Assembly (NCBI RefSeq): GCF_010111755.1
Contig: NC_088962.1
Location: 806,001-870,000 of the forward strand
Reading direction: 5' to 3'
DNA length: 64,000 nt
From: Nakaseomyces glabratus
Taxonomy: Eukaryota > Ascomycota > Saccharomycetes > Saccharomycetales > Saccharomycetaceae
Shown: piece by piece, positions 9,305 to 22,147 of the stretch
Position numbering within the stretch: the first letter of the stretch is position 1
How the letters are laid out: every line of letters begins with the position of its first letter
Made by a program: the position numbers and the translations under genes
Notes under the pieces: generated by a model
What the model saw: the letters and a program-made list of their open reading frames with translations, nothing else
Told to the model about the DNA's origin: nothing
The model's database searches: none

Positions 9305-10333
9305 TCAAAATTCTACTATAGGTCCGGACCCAATGCTTCTCCATGTCGTCATATCTATATTCCAGTTCCTCCATTTCTGCAACATTGCCCTATCCACTGT
9401 TTGTGTTTGAGCAATTCCATATGTATTAAGTTTTGGTGTCTGTCCTGTTGAGTTAGAAGGCGCATAATTACTTGTCTCAGAGTTTGAATTGAATTTTGCA
9501 AATTGTAAAGTTGGTGAGGCATTGACCGGCTTATTGTTATTTTGCGAGACTTCATTGAGTTTAACTTGTGTTTGTAGAAGTTCGTTCTTTACCTGCTGAA
9601 GATCGTTTTGAGTCAGTTCCAACATTTCTTTATATTTGGCATTTTCCTCTTGCAATTCCTCAATTACAGTTTCATGATCTATATTGGCAAACTTCAAAGT
9701 CTTGTTCTCAGCGATAAGCTTTTCTATCTCTTTCTTCAATTCTGATATCTCATCGGCTTCCTTTTCCTTATTTATAGTCGAAATGAAATCGTTACTATTA
9801 TCATCATTACCAAACATGTCATCTAGACCATCTTGAGCCTTTGGTTCTTCTTTCTTATCAGTGTATTCCTCTTCAGCCGCCTTTTTTTCGTTAATATCAC
9901 CTTGCAGTTTTGTTTCAACTTCTCTTGTCAGCTCTTCTACGTCTTCAATAGTCTTTTGGGCTTCATCCACAACTTTAGCTTCTTCTGTCGGAATTGATTC
10001 CTCTTTAGTATCAGCCACAACAGATTCTTCTTGAAGATCATCATCTTTAGTTTCTATTTCCTCATCTTCGGTCTGTTTAACTTCCTCTGCAGGGGTGGCT
10101 TCTTTGGAATCAGGAACTTCTAAAGCTTCCGTGCTGTCAGCAGTCTCTGTCGCCTCTGTAATTTCGTTTGCGCTATCATTAGCTTCTACAGCAGCTGCTT
10201 TGTCATCTCCTTCTTTGTCCTTATTCTTCTTCTTCTTGTTCTTCTTCTTGTTCTTCTTATTCTTTAACTCCTCAACCCTCTTCCTAGCCTCTTCCAACTG
10301 CTTAGCCCTCTTATCTTCTTCTGTATCAGACAT
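9305..10333 (-). CDS. BUG1: Cis-Golgi coiled-coil protein Bug1
   Basis: The reading frame opens at a TTG 9 bases upstream; the first ATG (10333) gives 342 residues, almost equal to S. cerevisiae Bug1 (341). Bug1 binds the GRASP protein Grh1 on the cis-Golgi and helps COPII vesicle tethering. The N terminus is a charged helix (EARKRVEELKNKK) followed by a Lys-rich run, then a long acidic Glu/Asp/Ala-rich low-complexity region (about 35-190), a coiled coil (about 200-270, ELKKEIEKLIAENKTLK), and a short conserved C terminus (LQKWRNWNIDMTTWRSIG). It faces GET3 divergently, as YDL099W and YDL100C do in S. cerevisiae. Confidence 0.9.
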   Translation of the reverse strand: MSDTEEDKRAKQLEEARKRVEELKNKKNKKKNKKKKNKDKEGDDKAAAVEANDSANEITEATETADSTEALEVPDSKEATPAEEVKQTEDEEIETKDDDLQEESVVADTKEESIPTEEAKVVDEAQKTIEDVEELTREVETKLQGDINEKKAAEEEYTDKKEEPKAQDGLDDMFGNDDNSNDFISTINKEKEADEISELKKEIEKLIAENKTLKFANIDHETVIEELQEENAKYKEMLELTQNDLQQVKNELLQTQVKLNEVSQNNNKPVNASPTLQFAKFNSNSETSNYAPSNSTGQTPKLNTYGIAQTQTVDRAMLQKWRNWNIDMTTWRSIGSGPIVEF

Positions 10334-10656
10334 ATCCCTCAATTGCTTAATTTTGTTACAATGAATTTCAATTCCTACTTATAGCCATACCTTCAGACCT
10401 CCAGACCTCTAGTATTTTGCTCTTATTTATCTTGATTTCACTGGTTTCTCAACTTTTTGACAAAACTCGGCTCTTTCTTCTAGTGACAAAAAAGTTCGAA
10501 CACAACCGTTTACAAAATCGAAGCTATATCACAATGAATTGATAAATAAAATTGAATTCGACTGCTTCCACTATAATTTGAAGCTAGCAAAGTAATTGTT
10601 TTACCATTTATAAGATAGAGCGACGAAATCGTACTTGAATTACTACAAAGGATATA
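10334..10656. promoter_or_regulatory. BUG1-GET3 divergent promoter region
   Basis: This 323-bp gap lies between two divergent starts. It is AT-rich, with CAGACCTC repeated near 10391-10407. I see no other site I can name. Confidence 0.5.
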
Positions 10657-11709
10657 ATGGATTTGACTGTTGAACCAAATTTGAAGTCTCTGATTACTTC
10701 TTCTACTCACAAATGGATTTTCGTTGGTGGTAAAGGTGGTGTTGGTAAGACGACGTCTTCTTGTTCGATCGCCATTCAGATGGCTCTTGCTCAACCACAC
10801 AAGAAGTTTCTGTTGATTTCTACTGACCCTGCGCATAACCTGAGTGATGCCTTCGGAGAGAAGTTCGACAAGGATGCCAGGAAAGTCACCGGTATGGACA
10901 ACTTGTCCTGTATGGAGATTGATCCTTCTGCTGCATTGAAGGACATGAACGACATGGCTGTCTCCAGCGCAGGCGAAAACGGTAACGACGACTTGGGAGG
11001 ACTGCTACAAGGTGGCGCTCTAGCCGACTTGACTGGTTCTATCCCAGGTATTGACGAAGCTCTATCATTTATGGAAGTTATGAAACACATTAAGAAGCAA
11101 GAACAAGGTGACGGTGAAAGTTTCGACACTGTTATCTTCGACACGGCTCCAACTGGTCACACACTGAGATTTTTGCAATTGCCAACAACTCTATCGAAAC
11201 TACTGGACAAGTTTAGCGAGATCACTGGTAGACTAGGCCCTATGTTGAACTCCATGATGGGTTCAGGTAACGTTGACATTGCTGGCAAACTAAATGAGCT
11301 GAAAGCCAATGTTGAAACCATTAAAGAGCAATTCACCGACCCAGACCTAACCACTTTTGTCTGTGTCTGTATCAGTGAATTTTTATCCCTTTACGAAACT
11401 GAAAGATTAATCCAGGAACTTATCTCCTATGACATGGATGTTAACTCCATCATTGTAAACCAATTGTTATTTGCGGAGTTCGACCAAGAACATAACTGTA
11501 AGAGATGTCAATCGAGATGGAAAATGCAAAAGAAGTACCTTGACCAGATTGATGAGTTGTACGAGGATTTCCATGTTGTCAAAATGCCTCTATGTGCCGG
11601 TGAAATCAGAGGTCTAAATAACTTGAAGAAGTTCTCCCAATTTCTATTCAAGGAATACGACCCAGTCGCTGATAACACAGTCATCTACGAGCTAGAAGAA
11701 AAGAACTGA
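10657..11709 (+). CDS. GET3: GET pathway ATPase Get3
   Basis: This 350-residue homodimeric ArsA/TRC40-type ATPase delivers tail-anchored proteins to the ER receptor Get1/Get2. Visible: P-loop [10 protein letters not shown] (about 24-33) with the signature Lys, switch [13 protein letters not shown] (about 55-66), switch [14 protein letters not shown], the zinc-binding CKRC pair (about 284-287) and the Met/Gly-rich client-binding segment between them (MLNSMMGSG). S. cerevisiae Get3 has 354 residues. Codon use is biased to preferred codons (many TCC, GGT, AAC), suggesting good expression. Neighbours BUG1 and DUN1 match S. cerevisiae YDL099-YDL101. Confidence 0.97.
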   Translation: MDLTVEPNLKSLITSSTHKWIFVGGKGGVGKTTSSCSIAIQMALAQPHKKFLLISTDPAHNLSDAFGEKFDKDARKVTGMDNLSCMEIDPSAALKDMNDMAVSSAGENGNDDLGGLLQGGALADLTGSIPGIDEALSFMEVMKHIKKQEQGDGESFDTVIFDTAPTGHTLRFLQLPTTLSKLLDKFSEITGRLGPMLNSMMGSGNVDIAGKLNELKANVETIKEQFTDPDLTTFVCVCISEFLSLYETERLIQELISYDMDVNSIIVNQLLFAEFDQEHNCKRCQSRWKMQKKYLDQIDELYEDFHVVKMPLCAGEIRGLNNLKKFSQFLFKEYDPVADNTVIYELEEKN

Positions 11710-12211
11710 AATATTTTATCTCCTAGCCATTCCTCAATCTCTCGCATAGATGCTGCAAAAAAGCAATATATATTACTATATAAAAGTTTAAACCTTGAAT
11801 ATACCACACTTCTTCATGACAAGCAAACCTGCGAGCCCACTTCCCTGTGCTGTTTCAGTTCAACTTGCATTATATCCTGCTTTTATCTGTTTATTTACAT
11901 CTTCCAACCAATGTTTACGCGTCCACATGTAAACAACACCAATTTTCATTATTTTTTCATGAAATTTCAGTAAAGTTGGCAAGACAGTGGCTCATAGAAA
12001 GTAATAAACTATCTCATCGATAGTAACTGGACTTTGATCCACTAATAAAATCGGATATATTTTGCAACCATCTTATATATAAAACCCAGAACTGAATTGA
12101 TATTTGCGGGAAGTAAGCGTTCGGAGAAGTATATTACCTAAAAACACTTAAAAGAGGACGTATTGACATTGGGAGCACCTTGAATCAGCTAATATATCTA
12201 ACACAATACCT
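11710..12211. promoter_or_regulatory. GET3-DUN1 intergenic region with an MCB-type site
   Basis: This 502-bp region holds the GET3 3' end and the DUN1 promoter. It contains ACGCGT (11917-11922), the MluI cell-cycle box bound by MBF in S. cerevisiae, about 290 bp before the DUN1 start, inside a short near-palindrome TTTACGCGTCCACATGTAAA. Cell-cycle control of DUN1 here is an inference. Confidence 0.5.
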
Positions 12212-13732
12212 ATGAGCCTGACTATAAAGAGGAATAACTCAGTCGAAAATGAGGAGAATTCGAAGCGGTTAAAAGATGCCACTGGAGAAAGGGTGTATGA
12301 TGTAGTTGCCACCATGGTCAGTCTGATCCCTGGAAAGGAACAAAGCTATGAAATTAAAGATAAGTCAGTTACTTCTGTTGGTAGGAGTCGATCCTGTGAC
12401 ATAGTTCTACAGGAGCCTGATATCTCGACAGTTCATTGTGAAATGTATATTGTTAGCATGAAGCTAGATAACTCTGAGAGGAAACTGATAAATATAGTGG
12501 ACAAGAGCAGAAACGGAACGTATATCAACGGCAATAAACTTATCAAAAGAGACTATGTTTTGAAGAACGGTGATAGAGTTGTGTTTGGCAAAAGATGTTC
12601 CTTTTTGTTCAAATATGCATCAACCACATTCGAAGACTTAAATGAGGAAGACAAGGCTTCTGATATAAGTGATGAAAATAGGAAAGATGAGAGTTCAATA
12701 TTTAAGAAACCGCAATTTAGTTTTACTAGTAGTCAATCTCAGGTGCGAAAATTCGCAAAGTTAAAACCCCTGTCATTTTTTGATAAATACTTGCTAGGCA
12801 AGGATTTAGGCTCAGGGCATTATGCAATTGTAAAAGAAGCCAAAAACAAAACTACAGGGGAAACAGTGGCGGTAAAGATATTTCACCCTCAGCAGAATGA
12901 TGATCAAAAGAAAAATAAACAGTTTAGAGAGGAAACTACTATACTAATGAAAATCCATCACCCCAATATAGTCAATCTATTAGACAGTTTCGTAGAGCCC
13001 ATTAGCAAAACTCAGATTCAAAAATATTTGGTCTTGGAAAAGATCGATGATGGTGAACTATTTGATAGAATAGTCAAGAAAACCAGCCTACCACAGGAAG
13101 AATCGAAAGCTATATTCAAACAGATTTTAACAGGTCTAAAATACCTACACAGTCAAAATATCATTCACAGAGATATAAAACCAGAGAATATTCTTTTGAA
13201 CATAAGAAGACGCCAATCTCCAGATGAAAGACAATTAGGACCATGGGATGAGGACGAAATTGACATTCAGGTTAAGATAGCTGATTTTGGTTTAGCCAAA
13301 TTTACTGGTGAAATGCAATTCACCAATACTTTATGTGGTACACCATCATATGTTGCTCCAGAAGTCCTAGTAAAAAAAGGTTACACTTCTAAGGTTGATT
13401 TATGGAGTGCCGGGGTAATCCTGTATGTTTGCTTATGCGGCTTCCCACCATTTAGTGATCAATTAGGCCCCCCTTCACTAAAAGAACAAATTATGAGCGC
13501 GAAATATGCTTTTTACTCCCCTTACTGGGATGAAATTGATGATGCAGCCCTTCATTTGATTTCAAACTTACTTGTTCTGGACCCAGAAAATAGGTACGAC
13601 GTCGATGCCGCAGCTGCACATCCTTGGTTAGATTCAGTATCTCATCTGGATGTCTCACACAATCTGAAGAGATTACAAATTGATGAGAATCGAATGCCGA
13701 AAACATACTCAGAACTCTCTTCACTTCACTAG
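12212..13732 (+). CDS. DUN1: DNA-damage checkpoint kinase Dun1
   Basis: This 506-residue Ser/Thr kinase of the Rad53/Chk2 family acts downstream of Mec1-Rad53 to raise dNTP pools. An FHA domain (about 35-140) shows the phosphothreonine-binding residues GR (R58), S72-H75 (STVH) and N101 (RNGTYING). The kinase domain follows (about 190-480) with glycine loop LGSGHYAIV, VAVKIF lysine, HRDIKPEN (about 319-326), DFG (about 357) and APE (PSYVAPEVL). One FHA plus one kinase domain and no second FHA separates it from Rad53. S. cerevisiae Dun1 has 513 residues. It converges on POL3. Confidence 0.95.
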   Translation: MSLTIKRNNSVENEENSKRLKDATGERVYDVVATMVSLIPGKEQSYEIKDKSVTSVGRSRSCDIVLQEPDISTVHCEMYIVSMKLDNSERKLINIVDKSRNGTYINGNKLIKRDYVLKNGDRVVFGKRCSFLFKYASTTFEDLNEEDKASDISDENRKDESSIFKKPQFSFTSSQSQVRKFAKLKPLSFFDKYLLGKDLGSGHYAIVKEAKNKTTGETVAVKIFHPQQNDDQKKNKQFREETTILMKIHHPNIVNLLDSFVEPISKTQIQKYLVLEKIDDGELFDRIVKKTSLPQEESKAIFKQILTGLKYLHSQNIIHRDIKPENILLNIRRRQSPDERQLGPWDEDEIDIQVKIADFGLAKFTGEMQFTNTLCGTPSYVAPEVLVKKGYTSKVDLWSAGVILYVCLCGFPPFSDQLGPPSLKEQIMSAKYAFYSPYWDEIDDAALHLISNLLVLDPENRYDVDAAAAHPWLDSVSHLDVSHNLKRLQIDENRMPKTYSELSSLH

Positions 13733-13845
13733 TTACGTAAACTTTTATAGAGTTATAATGCCATCTAATGACTAGAACATTTTTATCATAAGACTATATA
13801 AACGTAGATATGGTATATCTGACATCAGGCAGGTTATTTTTAGCA

Positions 13846-16800
13846 TTACCACTTACTTAGTTGTTCAACCTTTTCTTGAAGCTCTTTCTTAACTTTGACT
13901 CTCATGTAGAAAGTATCACAATTTTTGTTTGAACATAGCACTTCATTGTGTAAGGTGCCTGCACATCTTTGACATTCGGTCCAGAGTCTTGCATATTTCT
14001 CTTCCAATTCCCGTACTTCATATAAGGCCTTAATATAAAGTTCACTTGATCTTGACTTACAATTAGAACATAATGGACCTTCTCCCTTTTTCAAAGGACT
14101 TCTACACCCTTTACATGCTTCAACCTTTTTGATGAAGCCCATCAACCCGCCCTTGGTATTTCCTGTATTAATTTTAATCGATTTGATAGTGAACATCGAA
14201 GTGGCCTGCTTATCACCAATAATAGGCGCCACTATACTAATGATTGGGTTCTGAAGTTGGTTTGTCAAATAATACCTAGAATCAATTTGAATATTATGTT
14301 CTAGTACATATAATGGATCCTCAGCTCTATTATAAAGCTTATCACCACCACCAGTGATGACATAATCCACACGATCACCAATATTAGGACCAGAGCCATC
14401 TCTTTTTTTCATTCTCTCTGCTAAAACGGCATGTGGTTGTGGATTTGTGTAATTTGGTGCCAGAGTCTTTGAAATGATTAGTTTAGAAATATCTACTCTG
14501 TTTTGAAGAATATCATCAATAGTGGCTTTTACAAAGCCCAATGCCGAATCAACATCTCTATCAATTAAAATCTTTTTCAAAACTTTATTCATGATGATAG
14601 ATACAAGTGAACAAGAATCACGACGAACAGAAGCTAAACCCTTTTGGTCTAATTTATCATATTTATCTGGATTTGTCCAATACAGTCCGGCATATCTTTT
14701 CTTATTAATTAACAAGTATGGGAAATAAGCCTTTTCAAATTCTAGATTGATGGGGTGTTTAAAAAGCTTTGAGACAAATGCTGCGGCCTCTGCGCCCAGT
14801 TCCATTGCTTCTTTCAGATCTGTTGTACCAAACTTAACCATGACTGAATCGGTATCACCATAAATAACTACTGCATCATGCTTGGCACCATTCTTAATAG
14901 AATATTTCTCCTCAACAGCCTTCTTTGTTTCCATAATCATAACACGACCAAAAGAAGTAACCGAGGAAGAGATAGCCAAACAAGGAAGTTTGCCGACAGT
15001 AGCACCAGTGAAACCATACACGGAGTTTGCAGAAATTTTCAAAGCCAATTGACGACCGTTAAGAACATCTCTTTTGAAAGGATCTGTCTCATCTCTCAAA
15101 TCTTTCTTTGCACGCTTTCTAGCGCTAATCAGTTCATCCAAAATTATAGGTAAAATACCACGTCTCTTTTTAGTTGTAACAAAATAGTCACCATTCGGTG
15201 TTATGATATAATCTTCCTCCTTTTTTAAGTTCAGTCGATCAACTGTTGCTTTATTGCATAATGTCGTGTAGCATAAGTTATGCGCCATCATGATACTTGG
15301 ATACAAAGAGTTGAAATCCAGTGTTGCAATAGGAACATCATAATATCCTCTGATAGGTTCAATAACAGTTGCACCTTCATATTGCTCATCACTACCATGT
15401 GAATGCATGTTAGGGATGACTGTATCAATTTCTAAACATTTTCTGAACAATTGAGACACAACCTTAATTTGCTGACCACGAGCTAACAAGTAAGAAAATG
15501 GAATACCAGTGACACGGGCCATTTCCGTATAATTCACCAATGCCATTAGCTTTTCTAACAATCTCAAAGGTAGGTATGCATCTTTCAAACAGTAAACAGC
15601 CAGCCTTCTTCTTGTTTCCCTATCTCCATTTTGTAGATCGGTAATAATACTATGATGAACATCCTCCTTTTGTTCACCCAAAAAATTAGCAGAAACCGCA
15701 TTCAAAGTATAAGATCTCAACTTATATTCTCTCTGAACGAATTGTAGCAAATCTAGTTGCAATCTACCATCTATATTAACATTTTTAGTTTCTCTGGTAC
15801 CGTAAGCTTTGGAAGAAAAGATAGATTCCTTGATTTCTTGTTTGACATTCTTTAATCTACCGAAGTATGGGAAATTCTCAATCTTAAGTGCTTTTGCTCT
15901 ATTCAATAGATATGGTATATCAAAATTAGTGGTGTTGTAACCAATGATAACATCAGGATCAACTTGAATAATGAAATCACGCCATTTTCTCAATAAATCT
16001 TCTTCAGTTTCATTATCAAAAACCTGAGAACCAGTAATAGGTGCACATGTATCTAGTGTAAAAACATTTCTTATGAATGGTTTCTTTTCCCCAACAGTAT
16101 TCACCACATTTGCTATTTGAATAACTCTGTCGTGCTCCGGTTCTGGGAATATTCCGGGTCTACCCGCACATTCAATATCAAACGACAAAATACGTAAAGG
16201 TGCAGTGTGAGACCATTCACCTTCAGCTGGATGTGATATTAGGTTTCTGTAGTTTATTGTAACTTCTAGTTGACAGGTAGAAACTTTTTGGCTGTCACTA
16301 ACTACATTGTATTTGCCCTTTGGCAAAGTGACCCAGGACATACCTACAATTTTACAGTCAACCATTAATCTCAGAGTATATGCTATGTTATCGTAAGTTG
16401 TTGTACCATTAGCGAACCACGAATTGTAGTTAAAGTGCCCTTTTTCAAACGCAGTTCTCAATTTGTTTGTAGCAGAAGGATGTGTAGTGTAAACTTTCCA
16501 AAAAGGAAGCATTGTGTCACCTGAATAGCCCCATATCGATTGCCTCTTTACCACCTCGATCGAATCAATTGCATTTTCATACATTTGATTAACATACGAT
16601 ATAAATTTCTGAAGTTCCTGTGGATCTTGTGCATTAGCGGAGTTTGGAGCTGGAACATATAAGTAATGTTTGAACCCTGTTACATTACACAATATGGAAT
16701 GCCCTTCACTCGTAACACCAAATAATCTTACTACTGCAGATGTGTTCTCATCTTTGAATCCGTTGATGGTAGCTTGCTCGGCTTCGATTTGTTGAAATGA

Positions 16801-17136
16801 TATGTCATGGGTCTCCGGATTGAAATCTTCTGCGATCAGCTTTCTGTTATAGTTTGAAGTATCCGTTTCATCCTTAAGCGCAGCTTCATGCTCCATGAGC
16901 GATAATTCCCTTTCAAATATCGACTCCATCTGTTTCCCTTCTTTGTCAGCACCAGCTGCTTTGTAGCCTTTCTGCTTAAATTTTGTGAAGTTTTGTGTGG
17001 GTATAATCTCTATGGTAGAAACAGGCTCACTACCAGCACTATGATCCTGTGACTGCACTTTCATCTTCTTCTCATGCAATAGGACTTCACCATCCAGTGG
17101 TTCCTCATCACCAGGCCTCTTCAGTGTAGTTGTCAT
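13846..17136 (-). CDS. POL3: DNA polymerase delta catalytic subunit
   Basis: The frame opens at GTG 17145; the first ATG (17136) gives 1096 residues, against 1097 in S. cerevisiae Pol3. It is the B-family lagging-strand polymerase with 3'-5' proofreading. Visible in order: N-terminal domain, exonuclease motif I FDIECAG (about 316-322), Exo [13 protein letters not shown], polymerase motif [11 protein letters not shown] (about 606-615), motif [13 protein letters not shown], motif C YGDTDS (about 757-762), then the C-terminal CysA (CKGC...CSNC) and CysB (CQRC...CSNKNC) modules that bind zinc and an iron-sulphur cluster and hold the accessory subunits. Nothing is missing. It faces QRI1 across a promoter with MluI-box motifs. 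Confidence 0.98.
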   Translation of the reverse strand: MTTTLKRPGDEEPLDGEVLLHEKKMKVQSQDHSAGSEPVSTIEIIPTQNFTKFKQKGYKAAGADKEGKQMESIFERELSLMEHEAALKDETDTSNYNRKLIAEDFNPETHDISFQQIEAEQATINGFKDENTSAVVRLFGVTSEGHSILCNVTGFKHYLYVPAPNSANAQDPQELQKFISYVNQMYENAIDSIEVVKRQSIWGYSGDTMLPFWKVYTTHPSATNKLRTAFEKGHFNYNSWFANGTTTYDNIAYTLRLMVDCKIVGMSWVTLPKGKYNVVSDSQKVSTCQLEVTINYRNLISHPAEGEWSHTAPLRILSFDIECAGRPGIFPEPEHDRVIQIANVVNTVGEKKPFIRNVFTLDTCAPITGSQVFDNETEEDLLRKWRDFIIQVDPDVIIGYNTTNFDIPYLLNRAKALKIENFPYFGRLKNVKQEIKESIFSSKAYGTRETKNVNIDGRLQLDLLQFVQREYKLRSYTLNAVSANFLGEQKEDVHHSIITDLQNGDRETRRRLAVYCLKDAYLPLRLLEKLMALVNYTEMARVTGIPFSYLLARGQQIKVVSQLFRKCLEIDTVIPNMHSHGSDEQYEGATVIEPIRGYYDVPIATLDFNSLYPSIMMAHNLCYTTLCNKATVDRLNLKKEEDYIITPNGDYFVTTKKRRGILPIILDELISARKRAKKDLRDETDPFKRDVLNGRQLALKISANSVYGFTGATVGKLPCLAISSSVTSFGRVMIMETKKAVEEKYSIKNGAKHDAVVIYGDTDSVMVKFGTTDLKEAMELGAEAAAFVSKLFKHPINLEFEKAYFPYLLINKKRYAGLYWTNPDKYDKLDQKGLASVRRDSCSLVSIIMNKVLKKILIDRDVDSALGFVKATIDDILQNRVDISKLIISKTLAPNYTNPQPHAVLAERMKKRDGSGPNIGDRVDYVITGGGDKLYNRAEDPLYVLEHNIQIDSRYYLTNQLQNPIISIVAPIIGDKQATSMFTIKSIKINTGNTKGGLMGFIKKVEACKGCRSPLKKGEGPLCSNCKSRSSELYIKALYEVRELEEKYARLWTECQRCAGTLHNEVLCSNKNCDTFYMRVKVKKELQEKVEQLSKW

Positions 17137-17500
17137 TATGATCACCGGCTGTCTATTATTTAGCTATCTTAGAAATTTCAATATAAGTTTAAACCTGGTG
17201 CACTAAAATCTACACATCTGATAAGGAGAGTAACTGATAATTTATTGGTCTAACAAACTTTAAAACGGTATTTCTCAGGTGTGTCAAAATGTTCTTGCCC
17301 ATCCGATGAGCTTCAAACCTAGGCTGACGCGTCGTGGGTTTTGCAAAAAAGTAGAAATTCGTTCCCACGCGATGGGCCCGACTGCTAATGTACCACTCTA
17401 TTAATCAACACTGAAACTATTTAATCAGGCATCTAACAGATGGGTAACTTTTGATCTTCGTACTGATTGAACCAATTGAAGAGAAATTTAGCGAAACAGG
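17137..17500. promoter_or_regulatory. POL3-QRI1 divergent promoter with MCB elements
   Basis: This 364-bp region contains GACGCGTC (core ACGCGT 17327-17332) and a second related core, ACGCGA, at 17367-17372, 35 bp away. These are MBF-type MluI boxes; POL3 is a G1/S-regulated MBF target in S. cerevisiae. The sites lie 190-230 bp upstream of POL3 and 130-170 bp upstream of QRI1, so either gene could be served. Confidence 0.7.
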
Positions 17501-18919
17501 ATGGGTGTATGCGAGCAATACAAGACTGCTGGCCAAGATCAGCTATTTGAACATTTTGAATCGTTAGAGAAGAATGAACAGCAAACGCTTCTTGATAACT
17601 TGGAAAAGGTAGCTAACCGTGTTAGTCCTGAGAAGCTTGTTAGTGATTGTAAGAAGGCCATCCAATTGGCAGAGGAGAACTCTAAGGCTGGATCACATAT
17701 TCAACCACTGCCATCCAGTTCTTATGAATCTATCATCGACAATCGAGAAGCTGAGACCAGATATTTTAATAAAGGTGTAGAATCACTAGAAAGAAGTGAA
17801 GTTGGAGTGATTTTACTGGCTGGTGGCCAAGGTACGAGACTAGGTTCTTCTGCACCTAAGGGTTGTTATGACATTGGCTTGCCATCCGGTAAATCTTTGT
17901 TTCAAATACAGGCTGAAAGAATATATCGCTTACAGAAACTAGTTGGCAAGAATTGTAAGATCCCATGGTATATTATGACATCCGAACCTACAAGGAATGC
18001 CACGGAGCAATTCTTCAAAGAGAATAATTATTTTGGCTTGAATCACGGTGATATTACTTTCTTTAATCAAGGTACTTTACCTGCATTTGACCTCAAGGGA
18101 GAAAAATTGCTACTAGGATCCCCAACTTCTTTGGTACAATCTCCAGACGGTAACGGTGGTCTTTATAGAGCAATTAAGGAAAATAATCTGGTCGACGATT
18201 TTAATAAAAGAGGTATTAAGCACTTGTACATGTACTGTGTTGATAATGTACTATCTCTTGCTGCAGACCCAACTTTTATCGGCTATGCCATTGAACACAA
18301 GTTTGAACTTGCCACCAAGGCTGTCAGGAAGAGAGATGCGCACGAATCTGTTGGTCTTATTGCTACGAAAGACAAACGCCCTTGTGTCATCGAATATTCT
18401 GAAATATCCAAAGAACTGGCTGAAGCTACTGACAATCAAGGTCTTTTGAAATTACGGGCAGCTAACATTGTTAACCACTACTATTCTGTTAATCTACTTG
18501 AAAGAGAGCTAGATAACTGGTGTGACAACATGAGCTACCACATTGCGAAGAAGAAGATTCCTATATACAACAATAAAACAGGTGAATTTGAAAAACCTGA
18601 AACACCAAATGGTATTAAACTAGAACAATTCATTTTCGATGTTTTCCCAACAATCCCAATGGAGAAATTTGGCTGCTTGGAAGTGCAAAGAAGTAAGGAG
18701 TTCTCACCATTGAAAAACGGACCTGGTTCAGCAAATGATAACCCAGAAACAAGCCGCACAGCATATTTAAAATTAGGGACCTCGTGGTTGAGAAGCGCTG
18801 GAGCAGTTATTGACGATAATATTCTGGTAGAAGTATCAAGTGCTACAACATACAAAGGAGAAAACTTGTCTCAATTTAAGGGCTACAAGTTTGACAAGAA
18901 CAACTCCTATGTTGAATAA
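17501..18919 (+). CDS. QRI1: UDP-N-acetylglucosamine pyrophosphorylase
   Basis: This 472-residue enzyme makes UDP-GlcNAc from UTP and GlcNAc-1-phosphate, the precursor for chitin, N-glycans and GPI anchors. Visible: the nucleotide-binding motif LLAGGQGTRLGSSAPKG (about 105-121), MTSEPT, the GGLYRA active-site segment, and a C-terminal KSEFSPLKN-type motif present as SKEFSPLKNG. S. cerevisiae Qri1 (Uap1) has 477 residues. It is essential in S. cerevisiae. QRI7 follows on the same strand, as in YDL103C-YDL104C. Confidence 0.95.
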   Translation: MGVCEQYKTAGQDQLFEHFESLEKNEQQTLLDNLEKVANRVSPEKLVSDCKKAIQLAEENSKAGSHIQPLPSSSYESIIDNREAETRYFNKGVESLERSEVGVILLAGGQGTRLGSSAPKGCYDIGLPSGKSLFQIQAERIYRLQKLVGKNCKIPWYIMTSEPTRNATEQFFKENNYFGLNHGDITFFNQGTLPAFDLKGEKLLLGSPTSLVQSPDGNGGLYRAIKENNLVDDFNKRGIKHLYMYCVDNVLSLAADPTFIGYAIEHKFELATKAVRKRDAHESVGLIATKDKRPCVIEYSEISKELAEATDNQGLLKLRAANIVNHYYSVNLLERELDNWCDNMSYHIAKKKIPIYNNKTGEFEKPETPNGIKLEQFIFDVFPTIPMEKFGCLEVQRSKEFSPLKNGPGSANDNPETSRTAYLKLGTSWLRSAGAVIDDNILVEVSSATTYKGENLSQFKGYKFDKNNSYVE

Positions 18920-20534
<1,615 letters not shown>

Positions 20535-20650
20535 TAAAATTCAACACTATCGAACAACACAAGTTTATTAATACAATTATTTTGATTTCTATAAGTCAGG
20601 AAGTTTACGTTAGAGTATGTAAGGGGAGTAATCGTGTAAATATATATTCT

Positions 20651-21730
20651 TCAATAATCCAGAAATGGTTCTTTGATACCAAGCTTGGCAACAAGTTTCT
20701 GCCATGTAGGCATATCTAGCTGGAATATGATATGGTTCTGGTGGTCACCTCTTCCACGCTGACCATCGTTGTTATCGTTAGTGCGATCTTTAGAGTGCTT
20801 GTATATCGCTATCTCGGGCATTCCATCATTTCCCTCTGTCATTTGTAATTTGTTTTCCTTGAGTAAGAAGCTAGTGTAAAACAGGTTTTCCACAGACTTC
20901 GAATAAGAATTCGGGTCCAGCACAAACTGGAATAGATTGATACTGTTCATGCCGTTCTTTCTCTTTAGAATCTTAAAACATCGCTGGACTTGTTCTGGGG
21001 TAGTTATCTCTTGCCCTGAGGTTAGTGTCTCCTTACTCAAGTTCTCAGCGGTCGATTTTTCGGCGAGCCCATCTCTAGCAGCTCTCTCCTTCAATACTCT
21101 TTTCTTTCTCTCGAAACCAAATGGACCCAGCAAGTGATCTGTGGTTGGAGGCAGTTTACTCACTTTATTAAACAGAGTGCCCATCCTATACCAGTTGAAC
21201 TGCGTGAAATGTGTATATTGGTCATACTGTCGAAGTACTTTCCTCTTCTTGTTAATCTGCAACATCTCAGAGATGTGTTCAGGCCTCTGTGGTGCCGCAT
21301 CTGATGTTTCACCGCCGGCGTCGTTGCCGCCTTCCACTGTCCCACCGCCTGTCCCATCAGAGTCGGCACTGAGGTCAAATGTCTTCTCGGTCTTCACCTC
21401 CACTCCGCTCAATTGCAAGTAGTCCCTTAGCATATATGCCTTCGAGTACTGCACCACGTCGTCAAGGCTCACCAGGCTGAACTCATCGTCAAAGTCCAGG
21501 TTCCGTATGCATATCTGCGTGAGCTCAGACAAGTCAGCAACCACCCTGGCGTCCTGCGCAAACAGTCGGTTGTTCTTAAGACTGGACACCTTGGGAAACA
21601 GCGCCTCCGCCCGCTTATACACATCCTGTGCCACAGCCACGTCCCCGCCTTTGCTCAGCCGCGTCTTCAGCACCGTAATCTCATTCTGTATGTCCCGGTA
21701 CAGCTGCTGCACCTCATGCTCGCTCTCCAT
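20651..21730 (-). CDS. NSE4: SMC5-SMC6 complex kleisin Nse4
   Basis: This 359-residue kleisin bridges the Smc5 and Smc6 heads and carries Nse1-Nse3. The N-terminal helix (LYRDIQNEITVLK) and the following helical domain should bind Smc6; an acidic/Gly-Asp low-complexity linker lies at about 120-150; the C-terminal winged helix (about 260-350, SINLFQFVLDPNSYSKSVENLFYTSFLLKE) is the best-conserved part. It is shorter than S. cerevisiae Nse4 (402 aa). The 5' half is noticeably richer in G+C than the 3' half. It faces PHO2 divergently, as in YDL105W-YDL106C. Confidence 0.92.
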   Translation of the reverse strand: MESEHEVQQLYRDIQNEITVLKTRLSKGGDVAVAQDVYKRAEALFPKVSSLKNNRLFAQDARVVADLSELTQICIRNLDFDDEFSLVSLDDVVQYSKAYMLRDYLQLSGVEVKTEKTFDLSADSDGTGGGTVEGGNDAGGETSDAAPQRPEHISEMLQINKKRKVLRQYDQYTHFTQFNWYRMGTLFNKVSKLPPTTDHLLGPFGFERKKRVLKERAARDGLAEKSTAENLSKETLTSGQEITTPEQVQRCFKILKRKNGMNSINLFQFVLDPNSYSKSVENLFYTSFLLKENKLQMTEGNDGMPEIAIYKHSKDRTNDNNDGQRGRGDHQNHIIFQLDMPTWQKLVAKLGIKEPFLDY

Positions 21731-22147
21731 TGCCTATTGTAGACGTCTACTATACCCCAGCATAATATTGCAATGCCTGTCAACTATTTATTTAATGCAC
21801 TGTCAATCCGTTTTGTCCGCAAGCTTCTTTCACAAGAGCGGTGGGGTGAGGGCCGTGCAGCACTAGGAATTACATAATGGGTTACATAATGCTAGGATAA
21901 GCAGTTCTCAGGAGGGAAGGGGATTATATGAATGCAAGAGGGATAACTATAGCCATTGATCATTTACATAGCTGGCAAAGCTTGGGGGGGGGATGGCTAT
22001 TCGGGCCATCTCATAAACCCCGCGGAAGTACGGCAGAGATGGAAAAGTTCCAGATAACCTACCACGGTGGGTTCCAAGAAATCCTTTAATTCAACGATCG
22101 GACCTCCCAAAATAAATAAATAAGTTGCCAACTTTGTAGTTAAATGG
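21731..22147. promoter_or_regulatory. NSE4-PHO2 divergent intergenic region
   Basis: This 417-bp region holds a 12-bp palindrome GTAGACGTCTAC (21739-21750) next to the NSE4 start, a nine-G run (21984-21992) and a duplicated TGGGTTACATAATG-like segment near 21875-21893. An out-of-frame ATG (22144) lies 4 nt before the PHO2 start used here. Confidence 0.55.
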
